Shown piece after piece: positions 36,356 through 46,321 of a DNA stretch of 64,000 nucleotides. The stretch spans positions 248,001 to 312,000 of the forward strand of contig JACAAK010000018.1 of assembly GCA_025093985.1 (NCBI GenBank), written 5' to 3'. Numbering within the stretch: the first letter of the stretch is position 1; each line of letters opens with the position of its first letter. Source of the stretch: Calvatia gigantea (Eukaryota > Basidiomycota > Agaricomycetes > Agaricales > Lycoperdaceae). The position numbers and the translations under genes were made by a program. The notes under the pieces are model-generated. The model was not told the DNA's origin. It was given only the letters and a program-made list of their open reading frames with translations, and made no database searches.

Positions 36356-38432
36356 GTGCGCTCGATAAATCGCATGGTGCTTTCCCAACACTCTATTGGT
36401 ATGTCACCACCACATTCCCCGCATTTTCATGCAATTAATTCAGGTGCCCTTAATACAGATCAGTATTATACTTGACTTTCAGGTGCGGACCTCAACGTCC
36501 GCCTCCGAACTGAACTTACCCGCAGCGGACACGGGACTCCATACACCTCACGAACGAGCAAACTCGAAATCCGGGTTTGCTCTGACCTCGAATCACGTAA
36601 ACCTCATCATCATCAGTTCGACGCCTGTGACCTAAGTTCGTTCGCACCCTCGTTTTCGCCGGGAACACACTTCTATCACTAAGCAAGCTATTGGCTGGCA
36701 AAACGACCTCGAAGAAGAAGGCTGGCCGAGATAGGAAAGACGAATAGTGAGGAGAGGACCCTAAGTATGTGATGAGGTGTTGGGCGGTGTAACGCCATTG
36801 GTGTCTGTTTTCGGACACGTGCGAGAAGCTTTGTTTCTGGAGCGGCGTGTGCTCGTTCAACTGCTCCTTGGTTGGTAGCTGAGCCGGACAGACTTCAACC
36901 TCATCCATGCCGGGGAAATGGCCGTATGAGGGGGCCGTTCGCATCAGCACCCTTATTGCTAACTCGACATAAATGGAGGTTGTTTACAGTCCCACCAAGC
37001 TTTGATTACTTAGTAAGAGTTGTCAGCGGTGACCTATCAATCTCGCTATCAGATCAATTCCATCAAGTCAATCATATCGTTATCATATCACGCGACTCCG
37101 GACCTATGTATTTACCATACACGTCGACCTATGCCAGAGTTCCTCCATCTTCCTCTGGATAGATTTAGTCCAGGTGCGAGTGTGTTTCTGATGTTCTTTC
37201 ATTCTAGAGATCATGTCATTAAATACTCTTAAAGTGCAGGGCTGTGTAGCCACATGGCATAAATAATATTTAAACTCAACCCCAAGATCGACGCATATTC
37301 TTCGGTATTTGGATAGGTTCGGAAGACTGATTCGTGAAGGAGATATCGCTCCTGATATGTACACAGGCAACTTGCGAAGGGCCGGTGGTGCGCCATATCT
37401 CTGGGTCAGACTTTCCACCCTCGTTTTTGACGTTGACAGGTGTCCCTCTGGTGGACGACCTATTGCGGGCGTGTGGCGAGGTTTTCTCGGGGGAGACGGA
37501 TCCTCGTTTACCCCGTCACTCACTTAAGAGAACTAGCTCACTAATGGGTGGGCAACCTTCAAGAGCTTGAGGGATTATGAATTAACTGCCTTTGGAGCAT
37601 CATTCGGGAAAAGGAGATGTCATGGTTAAGAAGGATGGGATCGTATTGTCCTCTGTTCACCAGCCGCCAATTCACTGATTTATTTTCATCACGCGCCCAA
37701 GGCGAAAGATGTCCGCAATCAAATCAACTGTTTATACAGATCCTATAAGGGATCATTATGGAAGGAAGGACCCAGGAGATTGGGGTTCGCCCCTTAATTT
37801 TCGGTGTTCTTCCTCTCGTTCATCCCTCGACCTTGGTTTGAGGGATCCTGTCATACACGACGCGACACGGCAGGTCAAAATGGAACGAAGAAATACCATG
37901 AGGGTTTTCAACGATCGCTTTGGCTTTGGTTCGCGGGAGGAGTTCAGAAGAACAGTTGAGAGCTTGGTTTGGAGTCGAAGCAAATCGGGTGGAATCCCGT
38001 CCCTTGAATCCAGACGAAGGGCTTGCGGATCTGGGACGCTCGATGTTAAGAGTACGAGCTTTGGGCGAGCAACCCCTGCCATTGGGACATCAAACGTATG
38101 TGGATTCCTATTGAATCAATTCTTCTCAAGCTAAACTATGCATTACATTTAGGTGAACATACCACATCCCACATTGATTCTATCGCCTCTTGATGTACAG
38201 ATCAGGTCATATCCAAGAAAGCTATGCATTTTTTCAGGTTAGCGCATCTTCAATATGACCCGGTTAACAGGAAATTTCGTATGTACACGATTATCGACGG
38301 TACCTGCGAGGACAGCATAGGTGGGAAGGGTCTGTCTACCTTGCTGAGCGCAAAGTGGCGCCACCGACAAGTGCATGCGTGATCCAGATCGTATAACGCC
38401 CTACCAGCAAGAGGAGAAGTGAGTGTGCGTTT
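36356..38432. other. no gene recognised; one 141-aa ORF
   Basis: The ORF 37709-38134 on + begins at a true ATG (MSAIKSTVYTDPIRDHYGRK) and has an Arg/Ser-rich C-terminus; I do not recognise it. The rest holds only short overlapping ORFs. Confidence 0.3.
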
Positions 38433-38590
38433 GGCAGTGTCGACAGAGTGGTCGAGGTTGAGGCACACCGAAGCATTGGAATAACAACACGTCGTATATC
38501 ACGATCAACTCCTAGTATAGCAATACATTATCTCTGACACATACGCAACAACTGAAAGGTTGATTCGCTGGTGACCACATAGTCTGTCAC

Positions 38591-39112
38591 CTAGGCAGGG
38601 AGGAACAACCACCTCTGGGTCGCAGCATTCTGCTGGATGGTGTCGACGATGCTATAATTGCCGGCCCAGACATGGCCGTCCTTGCCCCAGATGCAAAGGC
38701 TGCCGTCAAACTCGGAAACGAGCCTGTATTGGTCGTATTTCCACTTCTGGTTGAGATTGTCCTTGCTCCTTTTCTCGACCTGGATCAGCTCAGTGCCGGG
38801 CTTCATTCTCCCGTCGACTGTGGGTCATGATTTTAACTCAATGGAGATACAACACGATTATCAACACTCACTGAGGGGAGCCTCGAGGACATAGCCAGAG
38901 GCACGGTTAATGAGGAAACCGTCCTCGAACTTCCAGAGCTCGCTGTCGACATCCGAGGATTTCTTTTCCCAGATAATGATCTTGGCCCCGGGCTGTGACA
39001 AAGTATGTCAGTGTTGGTGAACGTGCCAGCGAGAGAGGAACTGGACCTGTTTGCTGGTGGCATCGAGGACAGTGGTGGTAACGGCGTTGGAGATGAATTG
39101 GTAGGAAGACAT
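38591..39112 (-). CDS. ricin-B/beta-trefoil lectin-like protein, copy A, 137 aa, intact
   Basis: Probable cytosolic carbohydrate-binding protein (no signal peptide). Exon 1 is 39047-39112 (MSSYQFISNAVTTTVLDATS), intron 38993-39046 (54 bp), exon 2 38872-38992, a second intron of about 54 bp, exon 3 38591-38817. Lengths 66+121+227 give 138 codons with stop. Three beta-trefoil-type repeats end in a Trp motif: ELWKFEDGFLINRASGYVLE, NQKWKYDQYRLVSEFDGSLC and TQRWLFLPA. The last two are exact QxW. In CBM13/ricin-B lectins this motif marks each repeat. The ligand cannot be told, and the family assignment is by motif. It faces copy B head-to-head on an inverted duplication. A TATAAATA lies 35 bp before the ATG. 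Confidence 0.75.
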
Positions 39113-39146
39113 TTTACTGAAGGACTTAGAGAGTGGTGCCTCCTGT

Positions 39147-39154
39147 TATTTATA
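39147..39154 (-). promoter_or_regulatory. TATA box of lectin copy A
   Basis: TATAAATA on the minus strand, 35 bp upstream of the ATG. The same box at the same spacing precedes copies B and C. Confidence 0.65.
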
Positions 39155-39286
39155 TCGATAGGACAATGTTCGCCTGTTTCGTGATCAGCCTCGTCCATTC
39201 CGTTTCTGTGTGATGCTGAAACGAGTCGTTTCTTCTGGTCCATTGCGACGCCACCTGCAAAGCCACCAACCATGTACGATCCCAAT

Positions 39287-39538
39287 TCATAGCACCCAGT
39301 TGTGGACAATCATTATTGTTCTGGGAATGGGCATGGCATAGTCAGGTAGAGGAGCATGTGGAAGTTGAGGCAAAGCGAGGACGGCATTGAACTTCCCATC
39401 AGTGAGGTTGAAAGCCCAAATGATCCACGGACAAATGGGGACCACGGTTGTGGTAGTATCTAGCCACTCGAAGCAGTGTATGTCCCATAGAACCTTACTG
39501 TATATTGTGAAGCGGGTTTCGTGCAACGGCATTGACAC
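39287..39538 (-). pseudogene. relic with WII.AF block in the spacer of the inverted repeat
   Basis: Open minus frame of 83 aa containing PWIIWAFNLTDGKFNAVLAL and a Pro-rich end. A related block (WIIRAFTSFDRKPGT in another frame, broken by a stop) lies at 61440-61590, near the decayed lectin copy D. I do not recognise the protein. Recurrence next to two lectin copies suggests a gene fragment that was duplicated along with them. Confidence 0.35.
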
Positions 39539-39904
39539 GAGTCATTGTGAGCCTCAGGTAAGACGTAACGAGATGGGCTCAAGGATCAAAATGCATCAAT
39601 CCATACGTTTAGTTCGTGATACACCACACGGTCCTAATGAACGCATCGCGTTTCTCGTTTCTCTGGCTTGATGTGTGAGTCATTTGAGCTGTCATTGCAC
39701 CCATTAGCAGGAAGCATGATGCCGTCTTCTCTTTGCTCTGACTCACCCATACACATTCTAGTTGATTACTTGAGCTCACAAGACAATGAGAACAGACTGA
39801 AATTAAACTTTGAGCATTAGTAATGCACATCAGTGGCATTGCAAGTCGCACAGAAACGGGATGGGCCAGGCTGATCACGAAACAGGTGAGCGTTGTCCTA
39901 TCGA

Positions 39905-39912
39905 TATAAATA
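39905..39912 (+). promoter_or_regulatory. TATA box of lectin copy B
   Basis: TATAAATA, 35 bp between its end and the ATG at 39947; conserved in A and C. Confidence 0.6.
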
Positions 39913-39946
39913 ACAGGAGACACCACTCTCTAAGTCCTTCAGCAAA

Positions 39947-40469
39947 ATGTCTTCCTACCAATTCGTCTCCAATGCCGTCGCCGGCACTGTCCTCAATGCC
40001 ACCAACAACCAGGTCGGGTTCCTCTCTCGCTGGCGCGTTCGCCGACACTGACATACTTGGTCACAGCCCGAGTCCAAGGTCATTATCTGGGAAAAGAAGT
40101 CTTCGAATGTCGACAGCGAGCTCTGGAAGTTCGAGGACGGTTTCCTCATTAACCGTGCCTCTGGCTATGTCCTCGAGGCTATCCCTCAGTGAGTGTTGAT
40201 AATCCTGTGGTGTCGCCATTGAGTTAACATCATGACCCACAGTCGACGGGAAAATGAAGCCCGGCACCGAGCTAATCCAGGTCGAGAGGAGGAGCAAGGA
40301 CAACCTCAACCAGAAGTGGAAATACGACCAATACAGGCTCGTTTCTGTGTTTGACGACAGCCTTTGCATCTGGGGCGAGAACGGCAATGTCTGGGCCGGC
40401 AATTATAGCATCGTCGACACCATCCAGCAGAATGCTGCGACCCAGAGGTGGTTGTTCCTCCCTGCCTAG
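39947..40469 (+). pseudogene. ricin-B/beta-trefoil lectin-like copy B, one-base frameshift
   Basis: Same three-exon plan as A: exon 1 39947-40012 (MSSYQFVSNAVAGTVLNATN), intron 40013-40066, exon 2 40067-40188, intron 40189-40242, exon 3 40243-40469. Exon 2 is 122 nt against 121 in A and C. The extra base lies at about 40181, where GCTATCCCTCA stands for GCTCCCCTCA in A. After it, exon 3 would be read out of frame, although exon 3 itself is undamaged (NQKWKYDQYRLVSVFDDSLC ... TQRWLFLPA). Everything else is intact, so this is either a very young pseudogene or a sequencing or assembly error. Using another splice site to restore the frame was considered, but no good alternative is visible. Confidence 0.75.
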
Positions 40470-40629
40470 GTGACAGACTATGTGGTCACAAGTGAATCTG
40501 TATGTTTCAGTCGTTGTGTATGTGTCAGAGAGAATGTATTGTTGTGCTAGGAGTTGATAGTGATACATGACGTGTTGTTGTTCTATTGATTCGGCGTGCC
40601 TCAACCTCGACCACTCTGTCGACACTGCC

Positions 40630-42367
40630 CATCATACAATTACTCCATTTTCTTGCCGTATTTTCAACGAATCAGAGACCGCGTCGGGCCATGTGCAGAC
40701 GTCTTGCAATGATGGTTGACGAATGTCCGAGCCGAGCAAATGAAAACATCTGCGGCCGCTCAGATGCTGTCGGGGCTGATTTTACTCCGATTGCCAAGAA
40801 GCGCCACAATGATAGACATGGTATACATCGTTGGAGGCAATGGCGCACTTCGCCAACGACACCAGCGCGTGATCTCTCATCTATCCAACTGTCCGGTGTC
40901 CCTGTGGTGGACATAACCCAAGGTGTCCTGAAGTATAATTTTCTAATGGGGCAATGACGAGGCGGCGACGTTTCGACCATTCGAATCACCATGATTACGG
41001 AATGTGAGGAGTGACGACAAATGCGAGGCGCGTTCTGTAGCGTGTGGGTTCTACAGCCTGCGTGAATAGGGAAGGAGTTCAAAGTGACGGAATACGTCAC
41101 TTTGGGTGGGGTTTCTCCGTATTTCAGTGATATTAAATGCGTGCCCATGCGTCCGTCGCCAGGAGGAAGGGACTACATGATCAAGGTACTTGCATGAGCA
41201 ACACCGGTTCCGCCAAAAATCGGGTCCCCCTCATCGAATAACTGGCGCAAATTTTATGTTTGAGTGGTGTGCCCCGCGATGGATTTAGTAAGGTACCGGG
41301 AGGAGAAAGGGTCGCATTCAGTCGTTGCATTAAGCTCAATTCGTGGGCTAGGTGGTCGTGATTGTGTTGGTTCAAATACCGCGACTTCGTGTGCTCGCCC
41401 TCGAAGAACTGGGACGCCTGGTTGGATAGATGCAACAGTTTTCCAGATTAACGGTACTTCCTCAGCTCAGGAAAACTCCTAGGATTCCGACGCTCCACCT
41501 TTTCCGCAGTACTGGGTAATTCCTGGCAGTATCAAGGCCCATAGCTCGCTTCGGCTCCGTTTAGATTTGCTGCAATTTGGTCGGCACTCCCAATTATTGC
41601 TTCGTCAAGTTGGAGTGGGGAAGGAAGCTTACACCGGGGGCGGTAACCGTGTTCCGGTGCAATAGAAGTGGATGTCCCAATATGCCAGAGCGTGAATAAC
41701 GCAGCTGAGTCGACATTTCCTGACTCGAGTTTTCAGGCGACCATCAGGCAAAGGGGGTTACTGAGATAATAGGCGTGTCAATACATGACGTGTGGCTCCT
41801 GATACTTCGGTCTGATTGGCCGATGGTCCATCAGGCTGTTCAATGTCCGCAACAAACGCGCTGGGGACGTAGGGGATCCTAATGGATAAGACAGCAAGGT
41901 CCCGGTCAGATATGACCCAAACGAAAGAGGAGTACAGTACTTGCTTCACTCACCCTTTGCGACAGTTGTTCCAGATAAATAACCATCATGTTCTCATGGG
42001 GCGCAATCACCAATACGGGGTTCCCGAACCCCGGTATGGGAGCTTAACTGATCCTTGACACAAGGTTCTGAACGAATAGTACGCAGTCCGATCCTAGCAA
42101 CGTCGGCTCGTGATTGTTGTGATCCACAGGGCGAAGACGGGCACAGTCATGGTCATAATTCATCGATCATCAATTTGCGTACCAGAGCGTGAGTGCCTTA
42201 AGCGACCAATTGATGGAGCGAACAAATGCGGTTCGTGAATTGGACATGTATCCTCCGTGTGTCAAGCAAAAGAGCAGATCGCAGATCTGAGTAGCTATCT
42301 GCGATGGACACACTGTCCACGCGGGAGGGCGGGAGGGCGAGGGTAAAAATATCAGCGGGCTGTGAGG
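40630..42367. other. no gene recognised
   Basis: Short ORFs only (for example 40672-41148 on -, 158 aa, no motif). A GGGGTTCCCGAACCCC palindrome is at about 42018-42033. Confidence 0.35.
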
Positions 42368-42985
42368 ATGAGGTGTATAGGTGGTACAGGAGGTGGGATA
42401 CAGGACAACGCAGATAGAGATATACAACACGAGTTTTCAAATTTCAATGCCAAGAGATTTGTGTGTTTCGCTCACCTCCAACCTCTCCAAACCTGGCTTC
42501 AATTTTTCGTTCACCCCATCCGTATATATCTAGATACCCGAAGCGATTATACCACCAAGACAGGTGGACCCTGGAGCTGGTATTGGTCCTCGGATATATC
42601 CCGACGGCGGAGGCTCCAGCGGCGGATGCTCCGGATAACAGTTGTTGAGTTGGACGATGACGGCCGAGTGTGTCCCACAACGCAAACAGTACTATCCTCG
42701 CTTGGTATCGTGAAGTACCAGAACACCGAGAGCACCCGATTCTTGCAGCTGCCGTCCGTGGAACTGCTAGTTTGGTGGAATGATGGTTATCATAGGACGA
42801 CGTATGTTACACCTGCAAGATTGGATAATACTTGGGCATCGTATAACAATGGCAGAGATACGGCTGCGATGAAACAAGTGTTTACGGTGACGGAGGGGAA
42901 CAAGAGGCATACGTTTTTGCAGACGGCGTTGAAGGTGTTGATGGTAATGAGGGGAGATTCCAGGAAGATGGGATCCGGACGATGA
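42368..42985 (+). CDS. hypothetical protein, about 205 aa
   Basis: Open frame with ATG at 42368. The C-terminal half looks protein-like (RITVVELDDDGRVCPTTQTV, TESTRFLQLPSVELLVWWND, WASYNNGRDTAAMKQVFTVT, HTFLQTALKVLMVMRGD). The N-terminal half is less convincing and may be 5' noncoding or contain an intron. I recognise no family, signal peptide or membrane segment. A shorter antisense frame covers the same region. Confidence 0.35.
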   Translation: MRCIGGTGGGIQDNADRDIQHEFSNFNAKRFVCFAHLQPLQTWLQFFVHPIRIYLDTRSDYTTKTGGPWSWYWSSDISRRRRLQRRMLRITVVELDDDGRVCPTTQTVLSSLGIVKYQNTESTRFLQLPSVELLVWWNDGYHRTTYVTPARLDNTWASYNNGRDTAAMKQVFTVTEGNKRHTFLQTALKVLMVMRGDSRKMGSGR

Positions 42986-43078
42986 TATGGAGGATGTACG
43001 CACGGGGGGGATCCTGAGGTGTTAAAATTGGTGGACACATTGACGTGACGAGAAACGCAGTTGAATAACAGTACCTTG

Positions 43079-43485
43079 GGGCTTACAGTGAAGAGGGGGG
43101 CTACGGCTAGGATAGGAGCACGTCAGCGTCCGTCTGACATTGTTCTCAACCGAGGGAATTGTTGGATAGATACAGGTAAGGGTGGAGATCAAGAAAACTG
43201 CAAGGCGACGGAACGGAGGATAAGTCTGTTCCAAAGGCTCGGAATGATGCGAGAAGGGTCCGAAAATGTGTCGAGAGTGATTACTGAACGTTCTGAAGGT
43301 TGCGTTTATGATTGCGTGGGGATTCGGGTGTCGAGACGAGAGAAAAGAGAAAAGAGATAGATTAGAGAGATAAACAGAAACTTCGAGAGGTCGGAAACTG
43401 GATAAAATCGTAGCTACCTGACTACAGTGTAGTATACAGATTTTATAGTGAGAGAAATGGTCTGTGCCCGTGTATTACAAAGAGT
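43079..43485. repeat. dispersed repeat, left copy
   Basis: About 400 bp that align with 60526-60945. Shared strings are GAGGGGGGCTA, ACGGAACGGAGGATAA, AGAGAAGGGTCCG and GTAGCTACCTGACTACA. It ends in a purine-rich AGAGAAAAGAGA segment and a TATAG-containing tail, which resembles a retrotransposon terminus, but no paired LTR is seen. Confidence 0.7.
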
Positions 43486-44294
43486 AGAACGTAAATTCTA
43501 AAGAAAGAAACACAGAAAACATACTGAGTGGGGATAAAAACGGGCCGGAAACATGTTCTATGAGGTTCGAAATTATGAGGAATGTAAGATAAGGATGAAA
43601 AGTGGGGTCCGAGAGGTCAATAATGAACGATACGAGCGGGATAGTGGGTTTCGGAGGTTGGAGCTTCTGTGGTCGGGACCTCCGAATCAGGAAATCGTGT
43701 ATGATCCGGACTTTGGACGGCCGGAAATGGGATTTTCGGGGTCGGTGCCTTGGTAAATCATGATTCATGTCAACGCCATTGCACGCACGACGTGGTCTGG
43801 TCCTCCGAGATGTACAGGGATCCATCACCTGCAATTCACCGCCCCCCCGTGGCCGCACAGAGAAAATATGAATGGCAAACCACTCCTGAATGGTTAACAC
43901 CTACTCAAATAACATTTTAGTATCCAAAAGCTGTGTCTGAATTTCATTCTCGGCTGGTGGTAGCACATTCAAATTTCGGAGCAATGGGAAAATGGGCCAA
44001 ATACACAATTACAGTCACAGAGAAGGCTGTTTTTAACTCTTTGAGCACTACAGTTGTTCAAAAATTTATGTCTAACCAATAGAGATCTGCCTCCGTCATT
44101 TCTCACAAATTCCAAGGTAATCGGAGAAGATTTGAATGCAGGAGGTCGATAAAGCGGAGGTCTGTCACGTCGTATGAGCCTGTCAGTTTGTCTGGTATAT
44201 GTGGTGGCGTTCTGTTGCTCCAACATCGCGCGGAAATGAGATGATGAGATCAATCACATAATAGGTGTGCTAGAGCGCTGTACCGCCTAACCCG
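43486..44294. other. no gene recognised
   Basis: Upstream region of lectin copy C. Only antisense or short frames are open (43475-43900 on -, 141 aa, no motif). Confidence 0.35.
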
Positions 44295-44302
44295 TATAAA
44301 TA
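44295..44302 (+). promoter_or_regulatory. TATA box of lectin copy C
   Basis: TATAAATA, 35 bp upstream of the ATG at 44337, as in A and B. Confidence 0.6.
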
Positions 44303-44336
44303 ACGGAGGACGCCACCTTCCAGATCATTCAGCAAA

Positions 44337-44858
44337 ATGCCTTCCTACCAAATCGTCGCCAACGCCGTCACCGGCAATATCCTCGATTCCACCAGCAAAC
44401 GGGTCAGCTCCCAGCGTAACGTGGCACACTCACCGTCATTAACATATGATTGTAGCCCAAGGCCAGGATCATTATCTGGGAACAGAAGACCTCGAATTTC
44501 GACAACCAGCTCTGGAAGTTCGAGGACGGCTTTTTAATCAACCGAGCCTCCGGCTATGTCCTTGAGGCCCCCATCAGTGAGTGTCGACAGTGGTGTCGTG
44601 GTGTCGTGGTGTTGACGTTGTGGGTCTACAGTCGACGGGAAAATGAAGCCCGGCACTGACCTGATCCAAGCCGAGAAAAGGAGGGTCAACAACGCCAATC
44701 AGAAGTGGAGATATGAACAATACAGGCTCGTTTCCGAGTTCGATGACAGCCTTTGCATCTGGGGCAAGAACGGCAATGTCAACGCCGGCATTAATGCCAT
44801 AATTGGTACCATCCAGCGGCGGGCTGCGACCCAGAGGTGGTTGTTCCTTCCTGCCTAA
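44337..44858 (+). CDS. ricin-B/beta-trefoil lectin-like protein, copy C, 137 aa, intact
   Basis: Three exons: 44337-44402 (MPSYQIVANAVTGNILDSTS), 44456-44576, 44632-44858. Introns are 44403-44455 (53 bp) and 44577-44631 (55 bp). Lengths 66+121+227 keep the frame. The repeat motifs are QLWKFEDGFLINRASGYVLE, NQKWRYEQYRLVSEFDDSLC and TQRWLFLPA. It differs from A and B mostly in repeat 3 (NVNAGINAIIGTIQRRA), where ligand residues of a trefoil lobe could lie. It is more diverged from A and B than they are from each other, so it split off earlier. No signal peptide. The gypsy element begins 86 bp after its stop, so its 3' UTR may now run into the LTR. Confidence 0.75.
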
Positions 44859-44944
44859 GTGACAGGGTATGCGAATTATGTATGCTCAACCGTCGTGTGT
44901 ATGTCGGAGAGAATGTATTGCTATGCGAGTAATTGATAGTGGTG

Positions 44945-45654
44945 TGAAGAGATGAGGCGGCGGTTCAACGAAAATAGGGTGTGACTGCGTCCGTCAGTCA
45001 CGAGGCTTCGAAACCAGGTCCAGGAAGGGAGAGACAGAGGCCGGGAACACAAGAGAACGAGGAGCGAGAGTGATGGCGTTGTTGAAGACAAGAGTTCAGA
45101 ACGAGCGTGGACTGAGAGTCAACGAGAGAGCGACCGACAACGAGAGACAATGCTGAGAGAATTCGGAGCGAGACTTTGAGAGCGAGAAAAGTGGGTATCC
45201 AATTACTAGGTGTCGAGCCTCTACTGGCTCGACTGTATTTATACTGTAGACAACTTGTCCGGTGTTCAATTTCTACGGTTATCTACAAATACTGAATCTG
45301 TATAGCAAATGAGTTGAGTTAGTATAATGAAGGTTAGGCTAGGGAACTGTGGTAAAATGTTGAAATTTTTGAAACACAACGAGTGAATGTGCAACTATGG
45401 AGGCGAAGAGTCTGAATTAGAAAAAAAATGTCGGTAACGAGAAAGATGTGCGGTGAAATTTTATTAAAGTGGGTAGTGGTCTAAAACACGACGTATGGCA
45501 GGTGAAATGGACGGTTGTGTAGTGAGCGAGGAACGAGCAGATCGGCGACGGATCAATGAATGGTCGGGGTGACGAAATCTTCGGAGGGCGGACTGATTAG
45601 TGTGAGATGCTCGTTGGGTGCCGTTCCGAAGGCAGCCGACGTGCAGTCTCCACA
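44945..45654 (-). repeat. gypsy-type LTR, left (3') copy
   Basis: 710 bp, begins TGAAGAGATGAGG and ends GCAGTCTCCACA on +. CpG sites are well preserved compared with the right copy. Confidence 0.93.
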
Positions 45655-45814
45655 CCTACTGGGGAGTTTTAATACTGACCTCCCGGTCAGTCAGGTGCGT
45701 AGATGACGAAGCAAGAGCTGTGAATTGAGGTGACAGGATGGAGCAAGGGGTGGCAGTGGTCGATGACAAACCCAAGGGTTGGGGAACTACAGGCAGTTGA
45801 ATGCCATGTATGAC

Positions 45815-46213
45815 TCAGAGGGTGTTACGACCCATAGGTTCCGAGCGCTGCCCCCAACTATCTATGGGTGGAAGGGCACACCTTTGGGATACCTTGGTTT
45901 CCTGGTCTTTGAGTGTAGATAAGTGATGCGAGGAATGTCCGACGTTGACAGATACCAAGTTTGAAGACTTGTTTTCAGGGAGGGGTGGCTCGACATCGTA
46001 GGTGTGGTCATCAAGTTGATCAGGGGACACATCTGTGATCTTCGTGAGAGGTATGGCTCGGAGGTCTCGAGGGTGGTAAGGAACGAGGCGGAAGGCAGTG
46101 AAACGGAGCTTGGAGATGGATCCATCAAGTTCAGAGAGGATGTATGATCCTCCGGTTGTTTGTCGCAGCATGATCATAGGGCCGAAATAGCGTGGCTTGG
46201 TCTTGCTGCCCAC
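45815..46213 (-). pseudogene. gypsy integrase C-terminal domain
   Basis: Frame reads GSKTKPRYFGPMIMLRQTTG, then SYILSELDGSISKLRFTAFR and LVPYHP, typical of the SH3-like end of fungal gypsy integrases. It is preceded in frame by NKKYENTICDFNFDPGTLVL with TGA codons at 46307-46309 and 46322-46324 that separate it from the integrase core. Confidence 0.75.
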
Positions 46214-46321
46214 ATCGCTGTTGTAGCGTGAATTTCGGACAAGAACAAGTGTGCCAGGATCAAAATTGAAGTCGCAGATAGTATTCTCGTACTTCTTGTT
46301 AAATTCTCAGATGGATGCATA

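Larger units (their letters stand above)
38433..39212. repeat. inverted segmental duplication, left arm
   Basis: About 780 bp matching the reverse complement of 39848-40629. It includes all of lectin gene A, its TATA region and about 150 bp past its stop (landmark GTCGACAGAGTGGTCGAGG near 38440). Confidence 0.85.
39848..40629. repeat. inverted segmental duplication, right arm
   Basis: Reverse complement of 38433-39212, with lectin copy B in place of A. The spacer between the arms is about 635 bp. Confidence 0.85.

Noticed and set aside
40013..40066. First intron of lectin copy B as the source of the frame break
   Set aside because: Intron 1 has the same phase and length as in copy A (54 bp); the extra base is in exon 2.
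42018..42033. GGGGTTCCCGAACCCC palindrome as an operator or terminator
   Set aside because: No gene near it could use it and no T-run follows; recorded only as a palindrome.
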